Origin: an uncultured Rickettsiales bacterium
Lineage (GTDB): Bacteria; Pseudomonadota; Alphaproteobacteria; Micavibrionales; GCA-2720935
Length of the DNA stretch: 64,000 nt
Assembly (NCBI GenBank): GCA_950054255.1
Contig: CATLOR010000001.1
Coordinates: forward strand, 771,589 to 835,588
Direction of reading: 5' to 3'
Shown: positions 17,795 through 25,551 of the stretch, one piece after another
Numbering within the stretch: the stretch's first letter is position 1
Layout: each line of letters opens with the position of its first letter
The notes under the pieces: generated by a model
Seen by the model: only the letters and a program-made list of their open reading frames with translations
What the model was told of the DNA's origin: nothing
Databases searched by the model: none
Made by a program: the position numbers and the translations under genes

Positions 17795-18094
17795 GTGGTA
17801 GAAATTACAGTATTCAATCTTTCTGGTTTATATATGGGGCCTGTTGCACAGATCGCCTCTATGCTTGTTTATCCTATTAATGATAATTTGATGACATCAC
17901 GTCTTTTAGAAAGAGCTTTAAAAGAAGTTGAAAAGATTGACGATGATTATAGTTTTTCTCAAGAACAAAGCTCTCATATTGGTATGAGAGAAGATGCATC
18001 TGAGTGGCGCTATTCAAAAGCATCTTCTTCACAAGAAAAAAAGACACCTTCACACATTAAAATTGTTGACCGCTCTTCTGAAACAGAAGAGTAA
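17795..18094 (+). CDS. Small hypothetical protein
   Basis: A 99-residue protein I do not recognise. It starts with GTG at 17795 and has an N-terminal hydrophobic stretch ('ITVFNLSGLYMGPVAQIASMLV', given here as residues 3-24) too polar and short to call a membrane helix with confidence, then a charged, Ser/Glu/Lys-rich tail likely to be disordered. It precedes another small unknown gene by 71 bases on the same strand. The start is uncertain, since GGGAA at 17777-17781 is a weak ribosome-binding site. Confidence 0.55.
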   Translation: MVEITVFNLSGLYMGPVAQIASMLVYPINDNLMTSRLLERALKEVEKIDDDYSFSQEQSSHIGMREDASEWRYSKASSSQEKKTPSHIKIVDRSSETEE

Positions 18095-18165
18095 TTTTAT
18101 CTTAATGTTTTTCATATAAAATGATCTTACAATACAACCTGTAGTATGTGAGGAGATTTGATGTT

Positions 18166-18528
18166 ATGTTTATAGCTGCGAGCCAAGTAATTGTATGGGC
18201 GAAAAAGCAATTAGAGAAACAAGAATCCGATCAGCATGAGCAAGCAATCAAAGCGATGGATTTTGCTTTGGAGGCAATTGAATATGGTGAACATCATGGG
18301 TATCAAACAGATGATTTAAGGAATCAGGTTATTGCCATTTACAATTCACACCCATCATTAGATCAAATATCAGCGGGTGGTCAAAACGCATTTGTAGAAC
18401 ATCAAGAAAGACAAGTCATGTTGCTTGCCGCAGTCTGTTCTAGTTTTTATCAAGACAATAAAGAAAAAATTGAAATGCATCCACATAAAAAGAACTCTAG
18501 AGATTTCGCTTTAACGCCAGTAAATTAA
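18166..18528 (+). CDS. Small hypothetical helical protein
   Basis: A 120-residue, probably all-helical soluble protein, not recognised. Notable patches are 'AIKAMDFALEAIEYGEHHGY', which looks like a TPR-like or four-helix segment, and 'EHQERQVMLLAAVCSSFYQ'. I chose ATG 18166, preceded by GAGGAG at 18149-18154; a GTG at 18148 that overlaps this ribosome-binding site is unlikely. Converges with prfC, whose stop lies nine bases away. Confidence 0.65.
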   Translation: MFIAASQVIVWAKKQLEKQESDQHEQAIKAMDFALEAIEYGEHHGYQTDDLRNQVIAIYNSHPSLDQISAGGQNAFVEHQERQVMLLAAVCSSFYQDNKEKIEMHPHKKNSRDFALTPVN

Positions 18529-18537
18529 AAAGAGTTA

Positions 18538-20127
18538 TTAGGCACAGTCTTTAATTGCCGCAAAGGTGAGGTTTGGATATTTATCGGCCATATCATCTAA
18601 ATGCCACGCATTACGCGCTAAGAAAACAGGATCTTCATCATGATCAAAAGCGATATTAGCTTTGTTTAAATCCATGAATTTTTTAAATTCAGCGTCATGT
18701 TCTTTACCACCACTGACCCAGCGCGCCGTGTGAAGTGCGGCTTGTTCAAAATGGACAGGGATATTATATTCTGTACGGATACGGTCGGCTAAAACTTCAA
18801 ATTGTAACACGCCAACAACACCAACTACCCAGCTTGAATCGAATATCGGTTTAAAGACACGGGCAACACCTTCTTCGGCGAGCTGAATAAGGGCTTTTTC
18901 TAGATGTTTGTTTTTCATCGGGTCATCCGCGCGGACACGTTGAAGAAGTTCAGGGGCGAAACTAGGAATGCCTGTGAAGGTTAAGTCTTCTCCCTCAGTT
19001 AAGCCATCACCAATACGGAGTGTTCCATGTCCTGGAATACCAATAATATCACCAGGGAAGGCTTCTTCGGCGAGTTCACGATCCTGAGCCATAAATAAAA
19101 GTGCATTATGCAGGATTTGTGTTTTATTTGTTCGCGAATGATTAAGTTTCATGCCTTTTTTGAACTTACCAGAACAAATACGCATGAAGGCAATACGATC
19201 ACGGTGCTTAGGATCCATATTGGCTTGAATTTTAAAAACAAAGCCGGTGAATTTATCTTCTTCAGGTTGGATTGTTCTTTGCGCGGTTGGTTGTGGACGA
19301 GGTGTTGGGGCAAAGCGCGTTAAGCCTTTTATGAGTTCTCTAACACCAAAGCTGTTAATAGCACTCCCGAAAAAGACAGGCGTCATAGAACCATCGCGAT
19401 AAGCTTCTAGATCAAATTCTGGGCAGAGGCCTTTTACCATTTCAACATTCTCGCGCAATGTTTCAACTTCATATTCTTCTAAATGTTCTAAGAGTTTAGG
19501 ATCATCTAAGCCTTTGCATTGAATGCTTTCATCAGCAAGCTTTTGCACAGAACGATCAAATAAAATAAGTTGATCATCAAGTAAATCATAACACCCCTTA
19601 AAATCTCGTCCCATGCCAATAGGAAAACTAGCAGGCGTTACATCAAGGGCGAGTTTTTGTTCAATTTCATCTAAGATTTCAAAATTATCACGTGCCTCGC
19701 GGTCCATCTTATTCACAAAAGTAATAATCGGAATATTACGTAGGCGGCAAACTTCGAAGAGTTTTAATGTTTGCGCCTCAATCCCTTTTGCGGCGTCAAG
19801 AACCATGATTGCTGAGTCAACTGCTGTGAGTGTACGATAGGTATCTTCACTAAAATCCGCGTGACCAGGGGTATCAAGCAGGTTGAAAATGACATCATCA
19901 TATTCAAAAGTCATAACAGAAGAGGCAACAGAAATACCACGCTCTTGTTCAACCTTCATCCAATCAGAACGCGCACGCCTAGCATCTCCCTTTGCCTTGA
20001 CGGCACCGGCCATTTGAATAGCACCTCCAAAAAGCAAGAATTTCTCAGTCAATGTGGTTTTACCAGCATCAGGGTGAGAAATAATCGCAAAAGTGCGGCG
20101 TTTCTTAATTTCTGTTTCTAAACTCAT
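18538..20127 (-). CDS. prfC: Peptide chain release factor 3
   Basis: A 529-residue translational GTPase that removes RF1/RF2 from the ribosome after termination. G1 'SHPDAGKTTLTEK', G3 'LLDTPGHADFSEDTYRT', G4 'FVNKMDREARD' and the RF3-specific 'QMAGAVKAKGDARRARSDWM' region are all present, followed by domain II and the RF3 C-terminal domain ('VGVLQFEVLADRI'). Length is the family norm. It is not linked to prfA. It leads on the minus strand from a DUF1491 gene one base upstream, so the two are cotranscribed. Confidence 0.98.
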   Translation of the reverse strand: MSLETEIKKRRTFAIISHPDAGKTTLTEKFLLFGGAIQMAGAVKAKGDARRARSDWMKVEQERGISVASSVMTFEYDDVIFNLLDTPGHADFSEDTYRTLTAVDSAIMVLDAAKGIEAQTLKLFEVCRLRNIPIITFVNKMDREARDNFEILDEIEQKLALDVTPASFPIGMGRDFKGCYDLLDDQLILFDRSVQKLADESIQCKGLDDPKLLEHLEEYEVETLRENVEMVKGLCPEFDLEAYRDGSMTPVFFGSAINSFGVRELIKGLTRFAPTPRPQPTAQRTIQPEEDKFTGFVFKIQANMDPKHRDRIAFMRICSGKFKKGMKLNHSRTNKTQILHNALLFMAQDRELAEEAFPGDIIGIPGHGTLRIGDGLTEGEDLTFTGIPSFAPELLQRVRADDPMKNKHLEKALIQLAEEGVARVFKPIFDSSWVVGVVGVLQFEVLADRIRTEYNIPVHFEQAALHTARWVSGGKEHDAEFKKFMDLNKANIAFDHDEDPVFLARNAWHLDDMADKYPNLTFAAIKDCA

Positions 20128-20128
20128 T

Positions 20129-20491
20129 TTATAAAATTAACCAGTAATCTGACTTGTTAGGTGTACCGAGTTTGTCTTTTGGGTCTTCTATTTCGATGAT
20201 CCAGCAATCGCGGTCACGCTCTTTCATACGGTTTGTATAGGCGTTTATCTCACTGTAATCAAGTGTTTCTTGCATTTCATGTAGGGGAGAGAACCATTCG
20301 AGCTTATTTGTTTCGAAATTCTCGCGGCGCGAGAAAAGTCGCGCTTTATTCTCAGGAAGCATGACTTTGATATAAAAAATACCACAATCCTCAAAACCTT
20401 TTTTTTCCAAAAAGCTTGGGAAACCTTGACTATTCATGTGTTTGATTAGGCCTTCAACAAAGAAAGCACTTTTTATACGTGCTTGAAACAT
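20129..20491 (-). CDS. DUF1491 family protein
   Basis: A 120-residue protein of the alphaproteobacterial DUF1491 family, of unknown function. Recognised by the N-terminal 'ARIKSAFFVEGLIKHMNSQG', the central 'GIFYIKVMLPENKARLFS' and the C-terminal 'RDRDCWIIEIEDP', which match the family's usual 'R.fDpDlWvvEvED' ending. Soluble, no catalytic motif evident. Overlaps nothing and sits one base from prfC and ten bases downstream of the DUF523 gene, so it lies in a three-gene operon. Confidence 0.85.
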   Translation of the reverse strand: MFQARIKSAFFVEGLIKHMNSQGFPSFLEKKGFEDCGIFYIKVMLPENKARLFSRRENFETNKLEWFSPLHEMQETLDYSEINAYTNRMKERDRDCWIIEIEDPKDKLGTPNKSDYWLIL

Positions 20492-20501
20492 GAGAGATAT
20501 C

Positions 20502-20990
20502 TTACGCGTGTTTGCGTCTATTAGAAAGGGCTTCTAGCGCATTTTTTGCATCTTCTATTTCATTTTCTGAGAAAACTTGAACGCCATTTTTACGAAGCAG
20601 GGCTGTTGTTAAGCCCTCGCCCATTTTGCGCGTGTTTGAAAATGTACCATCATAAATTTCAAAAGAGCCGCAAGAGGGGCTTCCTTCTTTGAAAAGAGCG
20701 ATATGAATATTGTGTTTTCTAACTAAATTGAGGGCTTCAGCAGCACCCTCCATAAAATTAACAGTGACATCTTCACCTTGTGATGTTTTGATATGGAGAT
20801 CTTGGTCAGTCATAATTATCTCAGCAGGAGGGCGTGGAACGGGAAGTCCACCGATTACTTCAGGACAAATGGAGATCACGCGACCTTCATTTAGCCATGT
20901 TGCTATTATTTCTTCTTCTATCTTTTTAGACTGGGCATCGTATCTTACTTTATCGCCGAGTAAGCATGCACTGACCAAGATTTTTTCCAT
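20502..20990 (-). CDS. DUF523 family protein
   Basis: A 162-residue DUF523 protein. The family signature 'VSACLLGDKVRYDAQSK' opens the protein, 'ICPEVIGGLPVPRPPAEI' follows, and 'LFKEGSPSCGSFEIYDG' carries the second conserved cysteine. The conserved Cys residues (positions 8, 42 and near 108) suggest a metal or Fe-S site, but the biochemical function is not firmly known. First gene of the DUF523-DUF1491-prfC operon on the minus strand. Confidence 0.93.
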   Translation of the reverse strand: MEKILVSACLLGDKVRYDAQSKKIEEEIIATWLNEGRVISICPEVIGGLPVPRPPAEIIMTDQDLHIKTSQGEDVTVNFMEGAAEALNLVRKHNIHIALFKEGSPSCGSFEIYDGTFSNTRKMGEGLTTALLRKNGVQVFSENEIEDAKNALEALSNRRKHA

Positions 20991-21038
20991 GGTCAGACTA
21001 TAGAGTATTTATTTTCCATAGTCAAGAAAATAGTTTTC

Positions 21039-22607
21039 TTATTTTTCTTTGAAGCTCTCTAAACAATTGGCATGGTTAGGAGAGTCAACCAGCCCATCAA
21101 ATTTTTTTGGATCTGAATTGTCATGTGATAAGATACGATTTTCAGGGAAATCAATAGTAACAGTTGTTCCTTTATTGATTTTTGATTTGAGCATAAAGTC
21201 AGCGTTGTGCATTTCTGCCATTGCTTTTGCAAGGGGGAGCCCCAAACCAGTTCCTTGCCCTCGGTTGGTTTCAGCATCTTTTGCTTGTCCAAACGGCTCC
21301 AGCACAGTGGCAATTTTATCGGCTTCAATCCCTTCACCGTGGTCAATAACACTCAGACGCATCTTTTTGTTTTTAAGTAATTCAGCCCGCATAATGATTT
21401 TACTGTCTTTAGGAGAGAATTTGATTGAGTTTGACACCAAATTCATAAGCATTTGTCTAAGCCAACGACGGTCAGCAAACAAATCTGGTAAATCAGGATC
21501 TATTTCTGTCACCAAGTCGATTTCTGCCACTGCTGCCCGATCATGCATGATGCGCTTAACTGAATCAAATAAGTCAGGAATATCAACGTCACGATCGTGA
21601 ATATCAACTTTTCCAGCCTCAATTTTAGACATATCAAGGACATCATTAATAATATCAAGTAAATGTTGTGCGGAAAATAAGATATCGGTTAAATATTCAT
21701 CATATTTTGAATTCTCAATGAGGCCGAATGTTCCACTTTTAATAAGCTCGGTAAAACCAATAATGGCATTAAGAGGTGTACGCAGTTCGTGGGACATGTT
21801 GGCAAGGAATGCTGATTTGGCTCGGTTCGCACTTTCTGCATCTTCTTTCGCATCACGTAATGAATGTTCCATCTCTTTTTGTTTTGAGATATCTAAGATC
21901 GTGGCAATTTTAAAACGGCGCTTACTTGTTAATTCCAGAAAAGCCGTGGTGACATAGACATCAACATCAGAGCCATTTGGTTTTTTGATACGTATTTCGT
22001 GTACCTTGTGTGTTTCTGATGATCGTGGTTTTGTGGTAGAGAACAGCTTGTAATCGTTTTCTGAGGTTAATTTATCAAAGGTTTCTCCGACAAGTTCTGT
22101 GCGATCCCACTCAAAGTTTTTAACAAAGACATCATTGACGCGTACAATGCGGTGATGACGATCTAAGACAACGATACCAACCGTTGCTGTGTCAAAAATA
22201 GAAGATAACATTGAAATCGCATCATCGCGTTCTTTTCTAAGTTGGACATTGTCTGGTAAATTCATGCGGGCGACAACATCAATCCGCTCGACTTCATTAT
22301 TTTCATTGAATAGAGGGTTAAAAGCGAAGGCTTGTACTTCTGGATCATCAACGAGATCTGCAACAGATTGTATCGTTAAATTTTGTTTTGCGCGCACACA
22401 TGTTTTAAGCGCTTGGCTCATATGATCTCGGATCTCTGAAGAAAAACAATCATCTAAATTTTTATCGATAATTTTTTTTGGATCGGCATGAAAAAAAGCA
22501 CAGCCAGCATCATTAATCGCTTCAACAACAAAAGAAGCTTTACCAGCCACTCTGATAATGAGGCGTGGGATAGGCGATCTGAGAAAAATGTCTTGATATA
22601 GATTCAC
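21039..22607 (-). CDS. Soluble PAS sensor histidine kinase, PleC/DivJ-like
   Basis: A 522-residue histidine kinase without a transmembrane segment. PAS-like region ~10-120, a second PAS domain ~140-245 ('DTATVGIVVLDRHHRIVRVN' with a PAC end at 'RFKIATILDISKQKEMEH'), HisKA with phospho-acceptor His273 in 'NMSHELRTPLNAIIGF', and HATPase_c with N box 'MLMNLVSNSIKFS', G1 'VIDHGEGIE' and G2 'GQGTGLGLPLAKAM'. The HisKA sequence 'HLLDIINDVLDMSKIEAG' is that of the alphaproteobacterial PleC/DivJ group, which signals to single-domain regulators. No partner regulator is adjacent. Followed by an empty 109-base gap before the HAD gene. Confidence 0.93.
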   Translation of the reverse strand: MNLYQDIFLRSPIPRLIIRVAGKASFVVEAINDAGCAFFHADPKKIIDKNLDDCFSSEIRDHMSQALKTCVRAKQNLTIQSVADLVDDPEVQAFAFNPLFNENNEVERIDVVARMNLPDNVQLRKERDDAISMLSSIFDTATVGIVVLDRHHRIVRVNDVFVKNFEWDRTELVGETFDKLTSENDYKLFSTTKPRSSETHKVHEIRIKKPNGSDVDVYVTTAFLELTSKRRFKIATILDISKQKEMEHSLRDAKEDAESANRAKSAFLANMSHELRTPLNAIIGFTELIKSGTFGLIENSKYDEYLTDILFSAQHLLDIINDVLDMSKIEAGKVDIHDRDVDIPDLFDSVKRIMHDRAAVAEIDLVTEIDPDLPDLFADRRWLRQMLMNLVSNSIKFSPKDSKIIMRAELLKNKKMRLSVIDHGEGIEADKIATVLEPFGQAKDAETNRGQGTGLGLPLAKAMAEMHNADFMLKSKINKGTTVTIDFPENRILSHDNSDPKKFDGLVDSPNHANCLESFKEK

Positions 22608-22716
22608 GCAGCTGTCCTTAGGTTATATGAATAGAAGACACATCGACACTGTATCATGATATCAAAGAGTTGAAAAAGAATTAAATTTTATCCCTTATTT
22701 TGATCTTTAGAAGAAA

Positions 22717-23361
22717 TTAAATGAATTTAGTCATGACAGGACATTGTTGTAAGCTTAGGATGTCGTAATACTCATAGGCATTCCATCCACACTCTTTGGC
22801 CGTTTTTATTACGTTAGGTGTATCGTCAAATAATATAGGTGTTGGATCTGTATCTTGGATATTTAAAAGTTTTGAGATTTCTTCATAATAAAGTGGATCT
22901 GTCTTTTTAAAGCCTATGCGTGCAGTATGAAATATATCACTGAAATATTCAGAAAAGCCTAGGTTTTCCATTAAATATATAGCTCGGTCATGAGCTTGTT
23001 GAGTAGAGATATAAAGCACTATATCTGAGTTTGTCTTAAGGGATTTAATAATTTCGAGTAAGTCATAATTGATGTGACTATCGTTTCTTAGCCAATAATC
23101 AATTACAATTTGAGGCGTGTCATGGAAATTGATTGTAGGTAAAAAACGCTCTAAAGCTGAATATAGACTGTCTTGGCCGAGCACGACTTTATTACTGAAA
23201 TCTTCAAAAATAAATTTTTCAACGAAATCTTTTGACTGAATACCAAGGTCACGCTCAAGATTTTGATCCCAACATATGCGTTTTTCAGGTCTGTAATGGT
23301 ATCCATTGATTAAAACGCCATCAACATCGAAAAAGATTGTCTGTTTGCCTGTTGTGTTCAT
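22717..23361 (-). CDS. HAD family hydrolase
   Basis: A 214-residue haloacid dehalogenase-like hydrolase with an intact catalytic set: motif I 'FFDVDGVLING' (nucleophile and acid/base Asp), motif II Thr in 'VLYISTQQAHDRA', motif III Lys in 'RIGFKKTDPLYY', motif IV 'PILFDDTPNVIKTA'. The helical cap between motifs I and II places it in subfamily I. Substrate is unknown; likely a small phosphomonoester. It starts six bases after the tgt stop on the minus strand and so is probably cotranscribed with it. Confidence 0.9.
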   Translation of the reverse strand: MNTTGKQTIFFDVDGVLINGYHYRPEKRICWDQNLERDLGIQSKDFVEKFIFEDFSNKVVLGQDSLYSALERFLPTINFHDTPQIVIDYWLRNDSHINYDLLEIIKSLKTNSDIVLYISTQQAHDRAIYLMENLGFSEYFSDIFHTARIGFKKTDPLYYEEISKLLNIQDTDPTPILFDDTPNVIKTAKECGWNAYEYYDILSLQQCPVMTKFI

Positions 23362-23367
23362 TATACG

Positions 23368-24588
23368 TTATGCGACAACCCACTCTTTTTCGAGTGCGTT
23401 TAGGGTTCCATTTTTGATAGCTTCACGGATTTCACGCATGAGGCGGGTCATGGTTTCCATGTTATGAAGAGTTAATAGCTGCATGCCGAGCATCTCTTTT
23501 GCTTTAAACAAGTGATGGATATAAGCACAAGAAAGGTGAGAAACAGCATTGTTTGCTGTTGGATCAATGGGCTCATTTAATTCACGGAAACGGGCATTTT
23601 TAATATTGATCTTGCCACCGGGTGCACCTTTAACGAGGGCTGATCCGTGACGTGCGAGCCTTGTCGGTGAAACACAGTCAAATGTATCAATCCCTTTACG
23701 AACATTCATGAAAATATCATCAAAGTCACCAATGCCTAGTAAATGGACAGGACGGTGTGGATGGACATGATCCATGCACCAATCAACGAGGGCGTAAAAC
23801 TCATCTTGACCTTTTCCCATAGAGCCACCAATCGCGGTACCAAAGAAATCACGATCTGCTGTCCATTGTGCGCTTTCGATACGTAGATCTTCATGAACAC
23901 CACCTTGAACAACGCTGTAAACAGCTTGGCGACCTTCATGATGCTTAAAAAATTGTTTTAAAGAGCGATCACCCCAACGACAACTCAGAGCCATTGAGCG
24001 TGCCGTATAGTCTTTTGTGACATGATAGGGCGAGAATTCATCAAATTGGACAATTAAATCAGCCCCTAATTTGCGCTGAATATCAATAGATCCTTCAGGT
24101 GTCAGCATAAATTTCTTGCCATCAATATAAGAGCGAAACGCCGCGCCTTCTTCTGTGATTTTCAAAAGACTTTTTTGAGTGTTAGCGTGAGCGCGGTTTC
24201 CTTTGATCTCCTCAGCTACAGAACCATGCCCCATCGCAAAGACTTGGTAACCACCACTGTCTGTTAGCATAGGACCATCCCAGCCCATAAATTTATGTAG
24301 GCCGCCTATCCTTTCAACAATATCGGCCCCAGGTTGGAGCATTAGATGATATGTGTTTGCTAGGATAATTTGTGCGCCAGCTTCTTTGACTTGAGCGCTT
24401 GTTGCGCCTTTAACATTGGCTTTCGTGCCACAAAAAATAAAATTGGGTGTTTCAATATCGCCATGCGGTGTCTTTAAAACACCTAAGCGTGCACGTGATT
24501 TTGGATCACGATGCGTAATATCAAAAGCAAAATTCGGGTAAGAATCGCTTGTATAAGTGATTTTAGTATCTGAGTTTGATTGTGACAC
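23368..24588 (-). CDS. tgt: tRNA-guanine transglycosylase lacking the zinc-binding cysteines
   Basis: A 406-residue Tgt, which exchanges G34 of GUN-anticodon tRNAs for a queuine-type base. Catalytic Asp110 ('LTDSGGYQVF') and nucleophile Asp304 ('FDCVSPTRLARHG') are present, as are 'VVQGGVHEDLR' and 'TAIGGSMGKGQDEF'. The zinc site is not: where bacterial enzymes have CxCxxC before 'SRAYIHHL', this protein reads 'IDPTANNAVSHLSCAYIHHL', with all three cysteines replaced; only the fourth ligand His375 ('TLHN') remains. 'QFDEFSPYHV' has Phe where the usual motif has Cys (DECTPY). It also has a ~20-residue N-terminal extension. No queA or other queuosine gene is adjacent. Confidence 0.93.
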   Translation of the reverse strand: MSQSNSDTKITYTSDSYPNFAFDITHRDPKSRARLGVLKTPHGDIETPNFIFCGTKANVKGATSAQVKEAGAQIILANTYHLMLQPGADIVERIGGLHKFMGWDGPMLTDSGGYQVFAMGHGSVAEEIKGNRAHANTQKSLLKITEEGAAFRSYIDGKKFMLTPEGSIDIQRKLGADLIVQFDEFSPYHVTKDYTARSMALSCRWGDRSLKQFFKHHEGRQAVYSVVQGGVHEDLRIESAQWTADRDFFGTAIGGSMGKGQDEFYALVDWCMDHVHPHRPVHLLGIGDFDDIFMNVRKGIDTFDCVSPTRLARHGSALVKGAPGGKINIKNARFRELNEPIDPTANNAVSHLSCAYIHHLFKAKEMLGMQLLTLHNMETMTRLMREIREAIKNGTLNALEKEWVVA

Positions 24589-24614
24589 GGTTAAAAGCTA
24601 TAAGGCTTAAAAGC

Positions 24615-24908
24615 TTAAGCAGCTTTTCTCGCTAATGCTTTTTCAACTTGCTTTTTGTAAGGACGTAGCTCAGGGTCAAGTTTTGTCACAGCTGTGTTTG
24701 TCAAAAGCGCATCAATACCGCCTTTGTGCTCAACTGTACGTTGACCATGTGTTGAAACGCGTAGTTTAATCGCGCGACCTAATGCTTCGCTGTAAAATGA
24801 AACATCTTGTAAGTTTGGTAGGAAACGACGGCGTGTTTTATTGTTCGCGTGAGAAACATTGTTTCCAGCCATAACACCTTTACCTGTAATTACGCAACGT
24901 CTAGACAT
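24615..24908 (-). CDS. rpmB: 50S ribosomal protein L28
   Basis: A 97-residue L28: '[28 protein letters not shown]' at residues 2-29 and '[17 protein letters not shown]' are characteristic, and the C-terminal Lys/Arg-rich extension is normal in Alphaproteobacteria. First gene of an rpmB-tgt-HAD minus-strand group; the tgt start lies 26 bases after the rpmB stop. AAGAAGG at 24918-24924 (reverse strand) precedes the start. Confidence 0.98.
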   Translation of the reverse strand: MSRRCVITGKGVMAGNNVSHANNKTRRRFLPNLQDVSFYSEALGRAIKLRVSTHGQRTVEHKGGIDALLTNTAVTKLDPELRPYKKQVEKALARKAA

Positions 24909-25081
24909 GATAAAATTCCTTCTTTTTTCTGTGTTAAAGGGCGGTATATCGCCATCACTTTTTAAAATAAATTACTAATTAGATCCGCAAAATAGGCAAA
25001 TCCTCACCATAAGTCAAGAAAAAAGATGCTCAATTTACATCAAAATTACTTAACAAATAAGAGTAGCTATGCTATTTAATC

Positions 25082-25102
25082 GTACAAATTTAGTACTATA
25101 TT
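25082..25102 (+). promoter_or_regulatory. Candidate suf operon -10 element and operator
   Basis: GTACAAATTTAGTAC (25082-25096) is a palindrome with one mismatched pair and abuts TATATT (25097-25102), a plausible -10 element, 11 bases before the regulator ATG. Rrf2-family Fe-S regulators bind short palindromes at their own promoters, so autoregulation here is plausible. No good -35 is seen 17 bases upstream. Confidence 0.4.
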
Positions 25103-25113
25103 AAAAAACAGCA

Positions 25114-25548
25114 ATGATTAAACTGAATAAATTGACAGATTATGCTGTTATTTTGCTTGGCTTTTTAAAGCAAGATAGCCTTAGTAATACAGGAGATCTA
25201 GCGCGTTACTCGCGTCTAGGTGAGGCGACTGTTGCAAAAATTTTGAAATTGCTCGTAAAAGCAGGCCTTGTAAGTTCTGTAAGAGGGGCAAATGGTGGGT
25301 ATCTGTTAGTAAAAGAGTTAGAACAGATCTCAATGGCGGATCTAATAGAAGCAATTGAAGGTCCCTTAGCGGTTGCATCATGCGCGGGTGATCATAGCGT
25401 TTTAGATTCATGTGAGCATAAAGGCTGCCCTGTACGTGGCGGTTGGGAAGAATTTAACGCAGAAATGTTATACTTATTAAAAGGGTTTTCTGTGGCGCGC
25501 ATAGTGCGCCCAGTGCCTGATTTTGGATTAAATGATTTAAAAGGATAA
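25114..25548 (+). CDS. SUF-system Rrf2 family transcriptional regulator
   Basis: A 144-residue Rrf2/IscR-like regulator. The winged helix is seen in 'KLTDYAVILLGFLKQ' and 'LGEATVAKILKLLVKAGLV', followed by the wing 'SVRGANGGYLL'. Cys90, Cys100 and Cys105 in the C-terminal half are probable ligands of a [2Fe-2S] cluster. It matches the SUF-associated branch of the family rather than E. coli IscR. Starts the operon, with sufB three bases after its stop; it likely adjusts suf expression to iron-sulfur status. Confidence 0.92.
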   Translation: MIKLNKLTDYAVILLGFLKQDSLSNTGDLARYSRLGEATVAKILKLLVKAGLVSSVRGANGGYLLVKELEQISMADLIEAIEGPLAVASCAGDHSVLDSCEHKGCPVRGGWEEFNAEMLYLLKGFSVARIVRPVPDFGLNDLKG

Positions 25549-25551
25549 AAA

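Noticed and set aside
21049..21600. Long antisense frame over the PAS kinase gene
   Set aside because: Complementary-strand shadow; no start signal or family resemblance.
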